From assembly GCA_029379385.1 (NCBI GenBank), contig CM055617.1:9858001-9922000 (forward strand): DNA of 64,000 nt, given 5' to 3'. This document shows, in pieces, positions 36,261-48,301 of this stretch (position 1 is the stretch's first letter; every line of letters begins with the position of its first letter). A program made the position numbers and the translations under genes. The stretch is from Quillaja saponaria (lineage: Eukaryota; Streptophyta; Magnoliopsida; Fabales; Quillajaceae). The notes beneath the pieces were generated by a model, which saw only the letters and a program-made list of their open reading frames with translations, searched no databases and was not told the DNA's origin.

Positions 36261-39009
36261 CTTCTATCTTCCTCCGAATTTCTAACAGGGTGAGAGGGAG
36301 GGAGGAGGTTAATTGGGAAGGAAACGAGTGACACCAAACAAGGGTAATTAGGTCTTTTAGACAATTCCACGGTTTTAATTGGTTCATTGGTCAACCTGTT
36401 CGACTTTCATGGAATGGTCCCAGTATTTGGGTCCAGACTTCGGACCGGTCATTTTTCGCCTGAACGATTTGGTTAGGAAATTTACATTTCAGGTGTCTGT
36501 AATTTACTATAATTTTTAATTAGAACACTGTATTTTGAGATTTTTTTTAATTTGATCAATGTTATTTTTATTCTTATTTTTATTTCGAAGTATAATTTAA
36601 ATAAGCGATTATTACCTTCTTCTTTTTTAATGAAAATTTTATATATAAAAAAAAGAAAAGAAAAAATATACAATATTATTAATTTTCTTCTTGTTTTTAT
36701 TTTATTATCTAATTTTATGTTACACGTATTATATATGAATCATGTTTGTAAGATATTATATATACGTTCTATTAACATAAATAGGTAAAATATCACTCTA
36801 TGTTAAAGATATTAAATAAATAGGTAAAATTATATATATATATATATATTGTTATAGAGAAATTAATTAATTTTTTTCATAAATTATTAATTTATTATGA
36901 TATACAATTTATTTTGATCTTGGGTTCTATGTGCTCGTCATTTTATTTGTCCAAGGCTTTTGATATATTACTTTGTCTGATAATAACTTTTTACAACAAA
37001 CTTAAAACATTGTGTTTTTTCTTTCAGTTTAGCAGTAGGTGCTTGGCCAACTTATTAATTCACCTCTTTAATCTAGTTTAGAGATAATTTATGAGAATTG
37101 CTCTCTTAGAAAATTTTCAAATAGATTGAGACTCGTGAAGTTAATGAAGATAATACATATTTTTTTACTATTTGGATAATACCTTGAGATTAAAAATTAT
37201 GAAATGCTTGATTAGATTTTGGTTGAACCAATTAACCAAGCAAAACCAATTAACCAAGCAAAACAGGACGTAATGCTCTTCTTGTAATTAATTAAACATA
37301 ATGATGCTTGTGAGTGATGAATGGAGAAAATGGGCAAATATATATATTATAAAAAATATCTTATCAAGTATTATATGTTAGTGATTAAGAATGTGTATTT
37401 ATTTCATTAATTTTGTATGTTCGAATTTCTTTTAGAGAGATTATGGAGAGTAAAATTCTTATAAATTATTTAGTCTAGTCGTGGACGTCTTTGATATGAT
37501 GAGAGAGATGATTAATAGAGATACGCGTAATCTGACCCGAACATACCTATCTGTTAAATATATATATTTTTCAAATAATAATTTTTGTTGCTAAAATAGT
37601 CAATGAAAATCTAATTGAGAGATCCATTTGCAAATTCTTTTTGAAAAATTAATGTACAATAATTGACATTTCCTTAGTTGCAATTATTGTTCATAAAATT
37701 TAATTTAGGCTAACTTATATTTGTGAACCTATAATTTATTCTCATTTTTATACTTTCAATTATTGCTATTAGGTATCTCAAAAGTTAAAATTGATGCAAT
37801 TAAGTTATTGTCTTTCATTTTCCATCCAAATCAAGTCGAGGACCGTAAGTATGATACTTTAAAAATTGAACCTTTGACAAATCATCTTGTTATGGTTGCG
37901 AGAAAATGGGAGGAAGCAAATGGGTGAGATATCGAAGTGGCTAGCTGTCAATGGTGATGATGATGAGCCAAAAAATAAAAGCAAAAGCTCCTACTTAGTC
38001 TGAATTATGGTTCATGCAGCTTTGATTTGAATCAAGGGTGGTGGTATAATTATTGGGAATTGTTGGTTTATACTCTTTTACCTTTTGAGATCTTTTTTAT
38101 TAATTATGTGGTTAGACAGGGTGAGAAGATAGAAGAGAAGGGCTTTTGTTTTATTTTTATTTTTTAATACAATATTTTTTAATAATTTAGTTTTCTAATA
38201 TAAATAAGTCACATCTATGACACACGAGTTATCCATATTTTTTACTATTGGTTTTATTTAGTTAAGTTGTATGAAAAAATATTTTACAAGTAGAACTATT
38301 TAAAAAGTATTATATAAAAAATTAGAGATGTATTTAGATAAATTAACATAAAAGTGTTGTCAAATATAAAAAAAATTATTTTATTTCATTTAAAAAAAAA
38401 GATATTATGTATTAAAATTACTAAAAAAAAATATTTTGACAAATATTATAATTAAATTTGTCTAAATGTTATATTTTAATTTTAGCTTTTAGCAATTTTT
38501 AGTACAGTAAAAATCCAAAATTATTTTTTTATAAAGTTTAAAAAATAAAATTTTTATTACTAAATAACTTTGTACAAAAGCTTAAATCCAAAAATTTAAA
38601 TCTAAAAACTGTTTTAAAAATTAAACTAAACATGATATTAACCATATTAGCTTCCGTCACCTTGATTAATGTAAGGAAAATACCTAATTATATCAATTTT
38701 AAATCCGAAGGGATTCAATTACATTACAGTAATTAAAAGTGCAGGGTTGAAAGTGAATTTAAGATTAAATTATAAGACTAAATGTGTAATTTAAACTATA
38801 ATTTAAATCTCTTATTTGCATATTCACTGTCCAGAGTGTATAACGAGTTCTCTAATTTAACAGGTTGGTCCCTTACCTTCCATTTGGAGATGGACAGTTG
38901 GAAGCCTCCGATTTCTCTTTATTAAGCACACTCAAGAGAGTAGAGAGAGAGCCTAGTAGAGTAAGAGAGTCAACACAAGGTGTAGTGAATCAGCAGGGTG
39001 CCGAGAGAA
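36261..39009. other. Divergent intergenic region between the CX3C gene and ALN
   Basis: Holds both 5' flanks. The rest is AT-rich with simple repeats, including an (AT)n run near 36831-36850 and a short tandem AACCAATTAACCAAGCAAA near 37225-37263. No gene seen. Confidence 0.6.
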
Positions 39010-40853
39010 ATGAAAATGGAGTCTGTGTTAATCTGGAGGCTATTGCCTCTGCTAACACTGATAGCTTCTACTTTAATCTTTTTCTATGCCCAGAATTTCA
39101 ACAAGGTATAATTTTCTCCTCAGAAAGGAAAGTCCAATTTTTTATTTTTATCCCTTCTTTTTCTTGTTTTCTAAAGAAAAAACATAAATCATTTTCAGCA
39201 AAGTTGAGATTTTGAAAATTGGTAGATGGGGTGTTTTCTTGGAGGCAGTTCATTTATTATGAGATTATAATCCTGTTATTGGCTTTTATGTGTGTCAGAG
39301 TTGATTTGAGGAATATGTGTTATTATTTCGCTTTGTATTGGTGAAAAAGAGTTATGGGTTCTTATTTGGCACTGCAAATAGAGGATTTTAGATTAGAAAA
39401 AATGAAAAAGTGATGATTATTGTCATGGAATTATATTAACTCTCTATGTGTTACAGTTACCCCTGGATAAATGCAGCCTTCTTCCTTATCACCACTATTG
39501 GATATCGAGCAAGCGCATTGTGACACCAGAAGGGGTTGTTTCTGGGGCAGGTTTTTATTTAATACTGATGTCTTTTTTAATTTTATCAAATTATCTAAAA
39601 TTTTAGAGATGGGCACCAGTCGAGAGAAATAGCCTTAGAATGCTTTTGAGGTAATGGTTAGTGGCTATATGTCTGTATTTCATGTATTTGTAATGGCAAC
39701 TTCTGTGCTGCACATCGTTAAATATTTTGCTTGACCAAACATAACCCTGCGTGTTCATTAATGTTATTTTTGAAATATGTTAAATTGAACAGTTGAGATA
39801 AAGGAAGGGAAGATTGTTTCTATTGTTAAAGAAGATAGTAAGCATGGAAATTTCAAGCAGGAAGTGGTTGATTATGGAGAGGCTGTTGTCATGCCTGGAT
39901 TGATTGATGTGTAAGATTCTTGCATACTTCTCACTAGTGTCTATATTAATTATCCTCCTGCTTGAGTTGTCTCAGTGATCAGTGTGCTGTACACTAAAAG
40001 TGTACTTGGTGGGATCTGATAACCTTAGACTATGCTGTTCCCCAAAAATGTACCTTGTAGGACCTGATTACCTTAGATACTTGAACCTAACCCTATTCCT
40101 GAAGCATAAGCGACAATGATCTGCACTCTTCATGTTTTTTACTGTTTGGAGAGTTAGGATATGTTTCCTACAATAGTGAAAACTATCTTGATTATTCTCT
40201 ATTCTCTTATGAAGTCTTCTTTGCTCTCCCCACCCAGGAACCAGAAAAAGAACAAATTGAAACGGAAACTATTTTGGTTGCAGGCATGTACATCTTGATG
40301 ATCCTGGGAGAACTGAATGGGAAGGGTTTCTTTCTGGAACTAGAGCTGCTGCTGCAGGTATTCAATTCTCCTTCTCTACGTTGTGTATAGAATTTTTATC
40401 TTTTATAATGGACATATTGAAACTTTCTTGGTCTATTTCAGGAAATTTTGTGTCTTTTGATTGTTTAGCTTTATACACATCATAAGAATATTTTCATGAC
40501 ATACATGATACTGTTTTGAGTCCTTACTCCTGATGTCAGTGGACATCTGCAATCATTTCCTATCTGATTTGAATGCTGGATTGTCATTCTGAATGTTCAT
40601 AGTGAGTGATGTGTCTTATTATAATCCTATCAATATGCACAATTTAAAACGAATGGAAACACTATTTTTTGCAGGTGGTATAACAATGTTGGTGGACATG
40701 CCTCTAAATAATGATCCCTCGACTGTGTCTAAGGAAACTCTAGAACTTAAGGTACCTGCTGCTGAGCAATTTTTTCCTTTGTTTTTTGTAATATAAAACT
40801 TTATGGTGTATGAATAGTATTCCAGTATTCTTAGCATTAAGTTATTTGCAACA

Positions 40854-40893
<40 letters not shown>

Positions 40894-43800
40894 GGAGGGA
40901 GGTGTCATTGGATATATATTATGTTATATCTTGCAGATTTAGTTCTCCAATTATTCCGATAAAGCTTTTTATTTTAATATGCAGTCACCCAAGTTGATAA
41001 CGATTGGACTTTAGGTCCCTTATATTCAAAGTAGAATTTCTATAACTATTCCTTTTTGCTCGTATGAATTCTCTGTTGTGCTTAACAGCTCGAGGCTATA
41101 AAGAAGAGAATCTATGTCGACGTTGGTATGCTCTAAAAACTCTACATTAATATACTAGCAATATTCAACATGGTTAGTTTTTGTAATAATTATACTATTA
41201 ACAGGTTTCTGGGGAGGTCTAATTCCTGATAATGCATTTAATACTAGTGCTCTGGAAGGTCTCTTAAGTGCTGGTGTTCTTGGTTTGAAGGTAACTTTTC
41301 AAAAACTTATTCTTGTGCTTTGTAGTTCTTCAAAGGAGACATATTAACCTGCTGCTTGGATAAATGTGATTAAGCTATTTCCTAGAAGTTGTTACATTCT
41401 TTCTTTCTTGCAGCTATATAATTATCAATTATCTATGTCCTAGTGATGAAGGCTTCTATTTATTGTAAACATGGTCCTGAATATTGCAGTTTTTGGTGTA
41501 TCTTACTCTGAAATAGTTTTCAATATTCACGCTAGATTGCATGAGCCATCGTGTCATTGCCTCACCTAATTGTTGAACTTCTACATTTCTCTATGACCCA
41601 ATCCAGAGGTGGTTAGCTTTCCTTGTAGAGGTTTGAATGTTGCTTTTTAGCCAGGAAATAACTATGATTCCGCTGATTTGTAATTTCTGAAAAGTGTGTC
41701 CACCACTTATGCAAGAACAGATGCAAATTCTTCAAAATAGGTGAATGTGACTGTTAAAGAATTTACACAACCAACCATTACAGGACATGTTCTTTTCTTA
41801 TCATCTTTGAACTGCTGGAAGCTGAGAATGTTATGATCTTAAGATTGAATATTTATAAGCATACATAAAAATAAGCAGGCCAGCATTCACGGCCCATATT
41901 ATTTCATTGATATTATAAATTAGAAATTCTTTTGCACTCTGACAGACTTTGCTGTTCCTGTTTTTGCAGTCTTTTATGTGTCCTTCAGGGATCAATGACT
42001 TTCCTATGACAAATATCACTCATATCAAGGTTTGTTGCCTGATATACCTTTTCAAATTTGTTGTATGAATAGTCTGTCCTACCTTGTGAAATAAGTTTCA
42101 GCTATAGAGTTTATATCTTATCAGTTCATGCACTGCTGCATATTCATATTTCTCTTTTAGGCCCCATTCTAGTGACCATACTAATTCATGGGCTGTAAAT
42201 GCTATGTAGTGTTGTTTGATGTTGGTGTCTCTTGTGTTTGCATTTTGCACTCACTTCATGCTTCATAAAGTTTTTGACTAGTTGGAGTACTCTAATTTGT
42301 TCTACTGAGATGAGTTCTTTGTTCTCATAATGCTATATTATTTAATATTTTTTTGCAATTATGTGCTTCTTAGGAGGGGCTTTCTGTACTGGCAAAATAT
42401 AGAAGACCTTTACTTGTACATGCAGAGGTTCAACAAGATTCTGAAAACTACTTGGATAGTGATGATCCTCGTGCATACTCAACCTATCTCAAGACCAGGT
42501 CACCGTTATGGTAAGATATTGGTAATGTCTATACCTTTTAAAAACCATGCTAATGTGTAGATCCATGAACTATAATGTTTTTCTTGTGTAATGATCATTA
42601 AATTTGTGAGTGTCTTTATAGTTCCATCCTTTTTCCATCGTGACTGTTTTGGATAAAACTTCGGTGTTTATTAATTTTTTGAGATTCTTCTTTTTAGGAT
42701 TTTTACCTTAAACTCACAAATTAATAACATGATTGAAAGGTCTCTTTAGTATTTTGTTCCCTGAAGTATAAGGATGCAGGTCCATTTGGCATTTAGGATG
42801 AGCTTATCATATATCATCTCTTTTTCATTTTTTACAAGATTAGTTATCTTCTACTTTAATTTTAAACCAGGGAGGAGGCAGCTATAAGGGAACTCTTAAA
42901 AGTAACAAAGGACACAAGAGTTGGTGGTCCTGCTCAGGGAGCACATCTTCATGTTGTTCACTTGTCTGATTCAAGTTCTTCCTTGGATCTTATTAAGGTA
43001 TTCATAGTTTATCTTGTCTAATACTTAGTCTTGTAAGAGATTCAAACTTCATCTGCATGTTGTAAGCTTCCCTAAGATTAACAGTCATGACAGACTTTTG
43101 GAACAACACTTGTAATATACATTTATTCTTGACAGATAATTATAATTAGTTACTGTTTAATCTTTACTTAACTGCCTATGGATGCATATATAACGTTAGC
43201 AATCCATTGTCCAACAGCTTAGCTTGCCATTACAATTATATTCCACAAAAATTGTTGTACAAATCCATCTGACAGACCCTTTCTGCTCTTTCCTCATTAG
43301 TCAATGATATGATTGCAAGTCATTTGAAATGCTACTGCCATTTTTATATTTTCACTTCCATGTATCGCATGTAATGCCTCCAACACAGATTCCTGCTATT
43401 AGATTCCTCCTTGGTTGGTATCTCTTCATTGATTCAATGAAGTCTAATTTGCAGACACATAAATAACTTTGTTTACCTTTTAGTTCTCTATGTGCATATT
43501 TTAAATTTTGTTTCGAGTCGTTTGAAAACTGATTATCTTCGTATGGTACAGGAAGCAAAAACTAGTGGTGATAGCATAACTGTTGAGACATGCCCCCATT
43601 ATTTAGCTTTCTCAGCGGATGAGATACAAGATGGAGATACTCGTTTTAAGTGTTCCCCACCCATTCGAGATGCAGCCAATAAGGAAAAATTATGGGAGGC
43701 TTTGTTGGTAGCATCTCTTCCAAAATGCAAATTCATTTCTTACTTTATTGTCCAACATCAATTGGTTCTACCTGTTTTATGCTTCCTTTCAGGAAGGACA

Positions 43801-46800
43801 TATTGACTTGTTAAGTTCTGATCATTCACCAACACTGCCAGAACTTAAGCTTCTATCTGAGGGTGACTTCATGAAGGCTTGGGGTGGCATATCATCTTTG
43901 CAGGTTGGTGTATATCCATTCTCATTCAAATTCAATAAAAGTTGTATCATGGAAACCATTGCTTTTATATCCCATCCCCCCCCCCCCCCCCCCCCCTCTC
44001 CAAACCAAAAAAAGAAAAGGAAACTCTTGCTGCAATTGTGATTCCAAAATGACTTAAACTTGCACCCACAATTCACTATAAATGTAGAACTTTCAAATGA
44101 TTTACCCATCTTATAGTTTTAACCTAACCCTAACCCTAACCTAACCCTAACCCTAACCTAACCCTAACCCTAACCCTAACCCTAACCCTAACCCTAACCC
44201 TCCTCTCCAAACCAAAAAAAGAAAAGGAAACTCTTGCTGCAATTGTGATTCCAAAATGACTTAAACTTGCACCCACAATTCACTATAAATGTAGAACTTT
44301 CAAATGATTTACCCATCTTATAGTTTTAACAATTTTGTCATGAAAGTATAAATTGTGGTCAACTTCAATAAGAGTATCTATCTGGAATGTAATTATTTGG
44401 CATGCTTCTGTTCTAGAACATTTTCTGAGGTCTCTCTGTTGCTATACTTGTTTGCTATACTCCTTTTCCATTACAATATCCAGTGGTTAAATATGCTCCT
44501 CTCTTGGATACATAATGTTGAAATCATGGATGGTCATGTTAGGGAATGTGGAGACTACATCTCCTCTTGTTATATATAAAATTGTTGAAGCTTTTATTAA
44601 GTATATACACGATAATACTCAAATCTTGAAGTTTATGTTTGATTGTTAATATTTCATGGTCCTCTTGCAAGTTGAGGTGAGCTAGAGTTTTACTGTGTTA
44701 AGCTTTATATACAAAATTAGGCACATATCTTAGTTAAGCTTGTGAGAGAAATGTTAATCCAGCAGATCATGCAAGATTGTGTCAATCTAGTCAAAGGAAA
44801 TTTGATTTTGAATGTGTTACAATTGAATATATGCATGTGCTTACATTGGATAAACCATGTATCATGTATTTAAATTAATAAGCATTGCTTCTAATAAAGA
44901 ACTCCCAGTTACAAGTTTTGGATCTCAACAAGTTTGTTCTGTGTCAAGTAAACATCTCTTTATGACGTATGTCTGGCTGATATATGGCTCTCATGTAGGT
45001 GAAACATTTTTAACCAGATGAGCTTATATTCCTGTGGCTTCGTTTACTTTTCAGATTTTTGTTCAGAGATCTCAAGATGATCGATGATCATAAAGAATCA
45101 AAGCATTGTACTGGCACAAATATGTTTATATTTAGTAATAGTACACTTGAGAATTGCAATACTAGGAAAATTATTAAAACCAAAACCAAAATGAAAAGGA
45201 AAACAAAATAGTCCAGGAGTTGGGGTTTGCTAGGCTAAGGCTTATATACATGCATATGTGAATACATATGATTGCACAGAAATTATCTCACTTATACATA
45301 ATTCCCCTTGAGACTTAATCCACCTGCCTCTGAAATAAGATCAATGTTCCTAGTCCTCTTGATTCTTGATGCCAGAGGTAAAAAAATCCTTTTAGTGGAC
45401 TGGAAACAATGCCAGAGGATGTTTTGGAGTCTGATCAATGTCTGGGAAAAACATTCTTCGAACATGCATATTGGGGGTCTCAGGGCACTAGTGGGCCAAA
45501 TGGCCAATTTACGTAAGGGCTAAAGATTGTTTATATATAGCGCACACTCTAATACTCTATGAACATGACGAGTTCACCAATTTTTAGGAGCGATTTACGG
45601 TAGTTTGTGAAATCCGAAAATTTACCCAATTGTTTTATTTCAATTGCTTTTGGTTTCTTCATTCAATATATAACGTGTTATTGGTGTTCACTGACATTCT
45701 TTCCTGAGATCCTGTAGTTTGTTCTTCCTGTGACATGGTCATATGGGCTGAAATATGGAGTAACTTTGGATCAGTTGGCATTATGGTGGAGCAAAAAACC
45801 TGCCATGCTTGTAGGACAAGAATCAAAGGTGATATTAGAACTGCCATTTGTTGTATAAGTAAAAAACATTTTTTCCTTCTTATGATGTAAAGTGCATTTT
45901 AGGTTATCAAGATAAGTAAAAAGTTATGGAAATTAATTCTTCACACCTTGCGATTTCTTTCTTGTTCGCATGGTAAGGCAGTTTGAAGGTTTACATGTGG
46001 GATCAGTTGGTCAACCATCCTTTCTTATTCAAGTGATCTGTAACTTCCATCATTGTTTCAGGGGGTCATTGCTGTTGGAAACCATGCAGATATTGTTGTG
46101 TGGGAACCAGATGTGGACTTTGACCTTAATGATGATTATCCTGTTTACCTTAAACATCCGGTATGTAGTCAATCTACTCCTACATTCTTCTTTTTTCCCT
46201 TTTTTTTTTTTTTTTTGGAAAATGCTGATCCTTTCCATTTAAATGAAGTTTCTGTATTTCCTTCATCTTCCTTTCATTACACTTTTTCATTTCATAAAGA
46301 AAATATCATCTATTGCAACTGTTAAAGAATATGTTAGTGTTAAGTCCCACATTGTTTAGACTTTAGACTTTGTAGTCTTGTATTATTGTTTTAATATAAA
46401 TAAAGCTTATGGTGTAGACTTTGATATTCAAGCTACAACATTTTCTCCCTCCATTTACTTAACATGGTATCATGGTGGGTTTGATCTAAACCCTAGTTAT
46501 CTCTTTCTTTTCCCTAGCCACCACATGAAGGATAAAACAAAGGCTTTGCAGCCAGCAACCATTCAAGCCTAGTTATTTCTGCTTTTCTCTAAGTTATCTA
46601 TTTCGTTTTAGGGATGGTTAAGCTTCACTCGACTCCGTGCTTGAAAGAAAACTAAATGCACAAACAACTATGTGCGTTGTTAGTTCACACCCAACACAAT
46701 ATAAATGCCACATGGCAATAATAGCATAACTTCTCTGGTCGGAAAACAAAATCAGACAATTGTCAAACCCTAAACCAAAATATGTTTGCAAGAGGAGAGG

Positions 46801-47314
46801 GTTTTAGTGAAACCCTAAAATGAATAATTGATGGCTACAAAGACTTTTTTCTTTATGATAGGGTTTAGGAAAGAGAAAGCTAAGTTTAGATCAAGTCCGC
46901 TCTGATTCTAAGTAAATAGAGGAAAAAAAGGCTATAGCTTGAATATCAATGACTACACCATAAGCTTTATTTATATTAAAACAATAACACAAGACTACCA
47001 CATCTAAACAATTTGAGACTTAACATTAACATATATTCTCTAACACTCCCATTCAAGCTGGAGCATAAGCTTGTACAAGTAAAACTCAAGTATCGAAACT
47101 CACAATAGCAACTTTTGGTGCTATTATTACTGTGATCTATCATATTAATGGAGTCACTACTCACCTATAAACTCTTTTAATATAGAGCATCTCGGCCTAC
47201 ATGGGAAGAAGACTGTCTGGAAAAGTTTTGGCTACTTTTGTAAGAGGAAACCTTGTTTATAAAGAAGGCAATCGTGCTCCTGCTGCCTGTGGTGTTCCAG
47301 TTCTGGCCAAATAA
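39010..47314 (+). CDS. ALN: Allantoinase
   Basis: Fifteen exons: 39010-39105, 39457-39550, 39793-39910, 40284-40357, 40675-40751, 41089-41125, 41205-41290, 41970-42029, 42374-42510, 42871-42997, 43552-43707, 43793-43903, 45718-45828, 46062-46160 and 47186-47314. All have GT-AG borders with matching phases, giving 503 residues (Arabidopsis ALN about 506, from memory). Residues about 8-27 are a hydrophobic signal-anchor ([16 protein letters not shown]), fitting the ER location of plant ALN. The amidohydrolase metal ligands are in place: H104/H106 in [12 protein letters not shown]194 in VLGLK (the carboxylated lysine), H230 in LLVHAE, H287 in HLHVVHLSD and D364 in SSDHSP. The enzyme opens allantoin to allantoate in purine degradation and nitrogen recycling. 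Two in-frame ATGs (39010, 39016) compete for the start. Two large introns hold a telomere-like array and inverted LTR arms. No coding lesion. Confidence 0.95.
40857..40888. repeat. (AG)16 microsatellite in ALN intron 5
   Basis: Pure AG dinucleotide run followed by GGAGAGGGAGGGAGG, read directly. Confidence 0.95.
43976..43996. repeat. 21-base C homopolymer in ALN intron 12
   Basis: An uninterrupted C run immediately left of the first copy of the 129 bp segment that brackets the telomere-like array. Confidence 0.95.
43995..44330. repeat. Interstitial telomere-type array flanked by a 129 bp direct duplication
   Basis: A 78 bp block at 44124-44201 consists of CCCTAA hexamers with two CCTAA pentamers, i.e. 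TTAGGG on the other strand. It sits exactly between two direct copies of a 129 bp non-telomeric sequence (43995-44123 and 44202-44330) that look identical by eye. Each starts CCTCTCCAAACC and ends CTTATAGTTTTAAC. It lies inside ALN intron 12 (43904-45717). Confidence 0.95.
46320..47060. mobile_element. Two short LTR plus primer-binding-site arms in inverted orientation
   Basis: The left arm begins TGTTAAAGAATATG at 46320 and its LTR ends ACAACA at 46440 (121 bp). It is followed by TTTACTTAACATGGTATCA (near 46454-46472), which includes the initiator-tRNA primer-site core TGGTATCA. The right arm is the reverse complement: its LTR runs 47045 down to about 46929, followed by TTTACTTAGAATCAGAGCGG (near 46914-46895). 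Both arms share GTCTTGT(A/G)TTATTGTTTTAAT and AAATAAAGCTTATGGTG. Outside the right LTR (47046-47054) the minus strand reads GAATGGGAG, a polypurine-tract-like sequence. The element lies in ALN intron 14 and has no coding capacity. Probable origin: small (TRIM-like) or copia LTR elements. Confidence 0.7.
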
Positions 47315-48301
47315 AGCGATGATGAAGCTGGTGAACTCCATTACTCCATGACTGATCACTAAACTTGTATGTGTCGCAATTTTATTTTTCCTTATGCAAT
47401 TTTGACTTTGTGACACTTTTCCAATTCTTGTTCATGTTACGCAGATAAGTTCTCATTCAGATAACCAGGTTTGATGTTCCTTTGGAGCATAACAAGATTT
47501 CCACCAGCCTCCTTGGTTTCTGCCAGCAGTTTTGGTACTGAAGTATCTGTGCTGTATCTCTTGTTATATTTTTCATTTAAATGTATATAAGGAACATTTG
47601 TGGCTTAACATGTATTAACATGAAAAGTTATGTGGATGTAAATGTTTCATGTTGAAGAGTATGGGATAACCTACATATCTTTCCATTAAAAAAAAAGAAA
47701 AAAAGACTTGCAATGGTTAAAATTCATATTTTCTTTGATCTTATAAACAATGATTACAAATTTGCGGCCAGGCAAAACATTCTTCATGTATTTATTAATA
47801 TGATTCATGATTATGTCAATAAAAAGTGACCATATTGGTTTATAATTTTTAATATTCCATGTTTTGTTATTAATTCAAGAGTTAAACGTAAGACCAAAAG
47901 TTTATTTGACTAATTTTTATTAGCATGATTATAATCCACTTTGTTATCTTATATAATGCAAGAATCACTCATTGAAGGTCAAAAGGAAAAAACAAAGTAC
48001 TAATATATGGATTTAAGTAATTTTTAAGGGGGAAAAAATTATCACCGCAAAAATCGCTAATCCGTTAAGCGATTTCGTAACGATTTTAACTGAAAAGTAA
48101 TGCGCTCTGTGGCGCGGTCTCTCGAGGTCCAGCGCGTGGAGGACAACTGGAATATAAATCAGATGAAACGATGTCGCCTTGACCTCCATATCCGTAATCT
48201 CATCCATATTCAAGAAGCCCACGCACCAGAGGGACGGAAAAGCCGGAGAGAATTTCCGCTTTACCTCACTGAGTCAACTCATCCCCTCTTTACATCCTCC
48301 A
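47315..48301. other. ALN 3' flank and MutS2 promoter/5' UTR
   Basis: Nothing but flanking sequence seen. The last 200 bases are relatively GC-rich and probably the MutS2 5' UTR. The open frame ahead of 48302 has no ATG in frame, supporting 48302 as the start. Confidence 0.6.

Noticed and set aside
43822..44109. Minus-strand open frame containing a polyglycine run
   Set aside because: The run is the 21-base C homopolymer in an ALN intron, overlapping a verified ALN exon on the other strand.
44124..44201. True chromosome end or assembly junction
   Set aside because: ALN exons continue in frame on both sides and the 129 bp flanks are duplicates, so it is interstitial. Misassembly cannot be fully excluded without reads.
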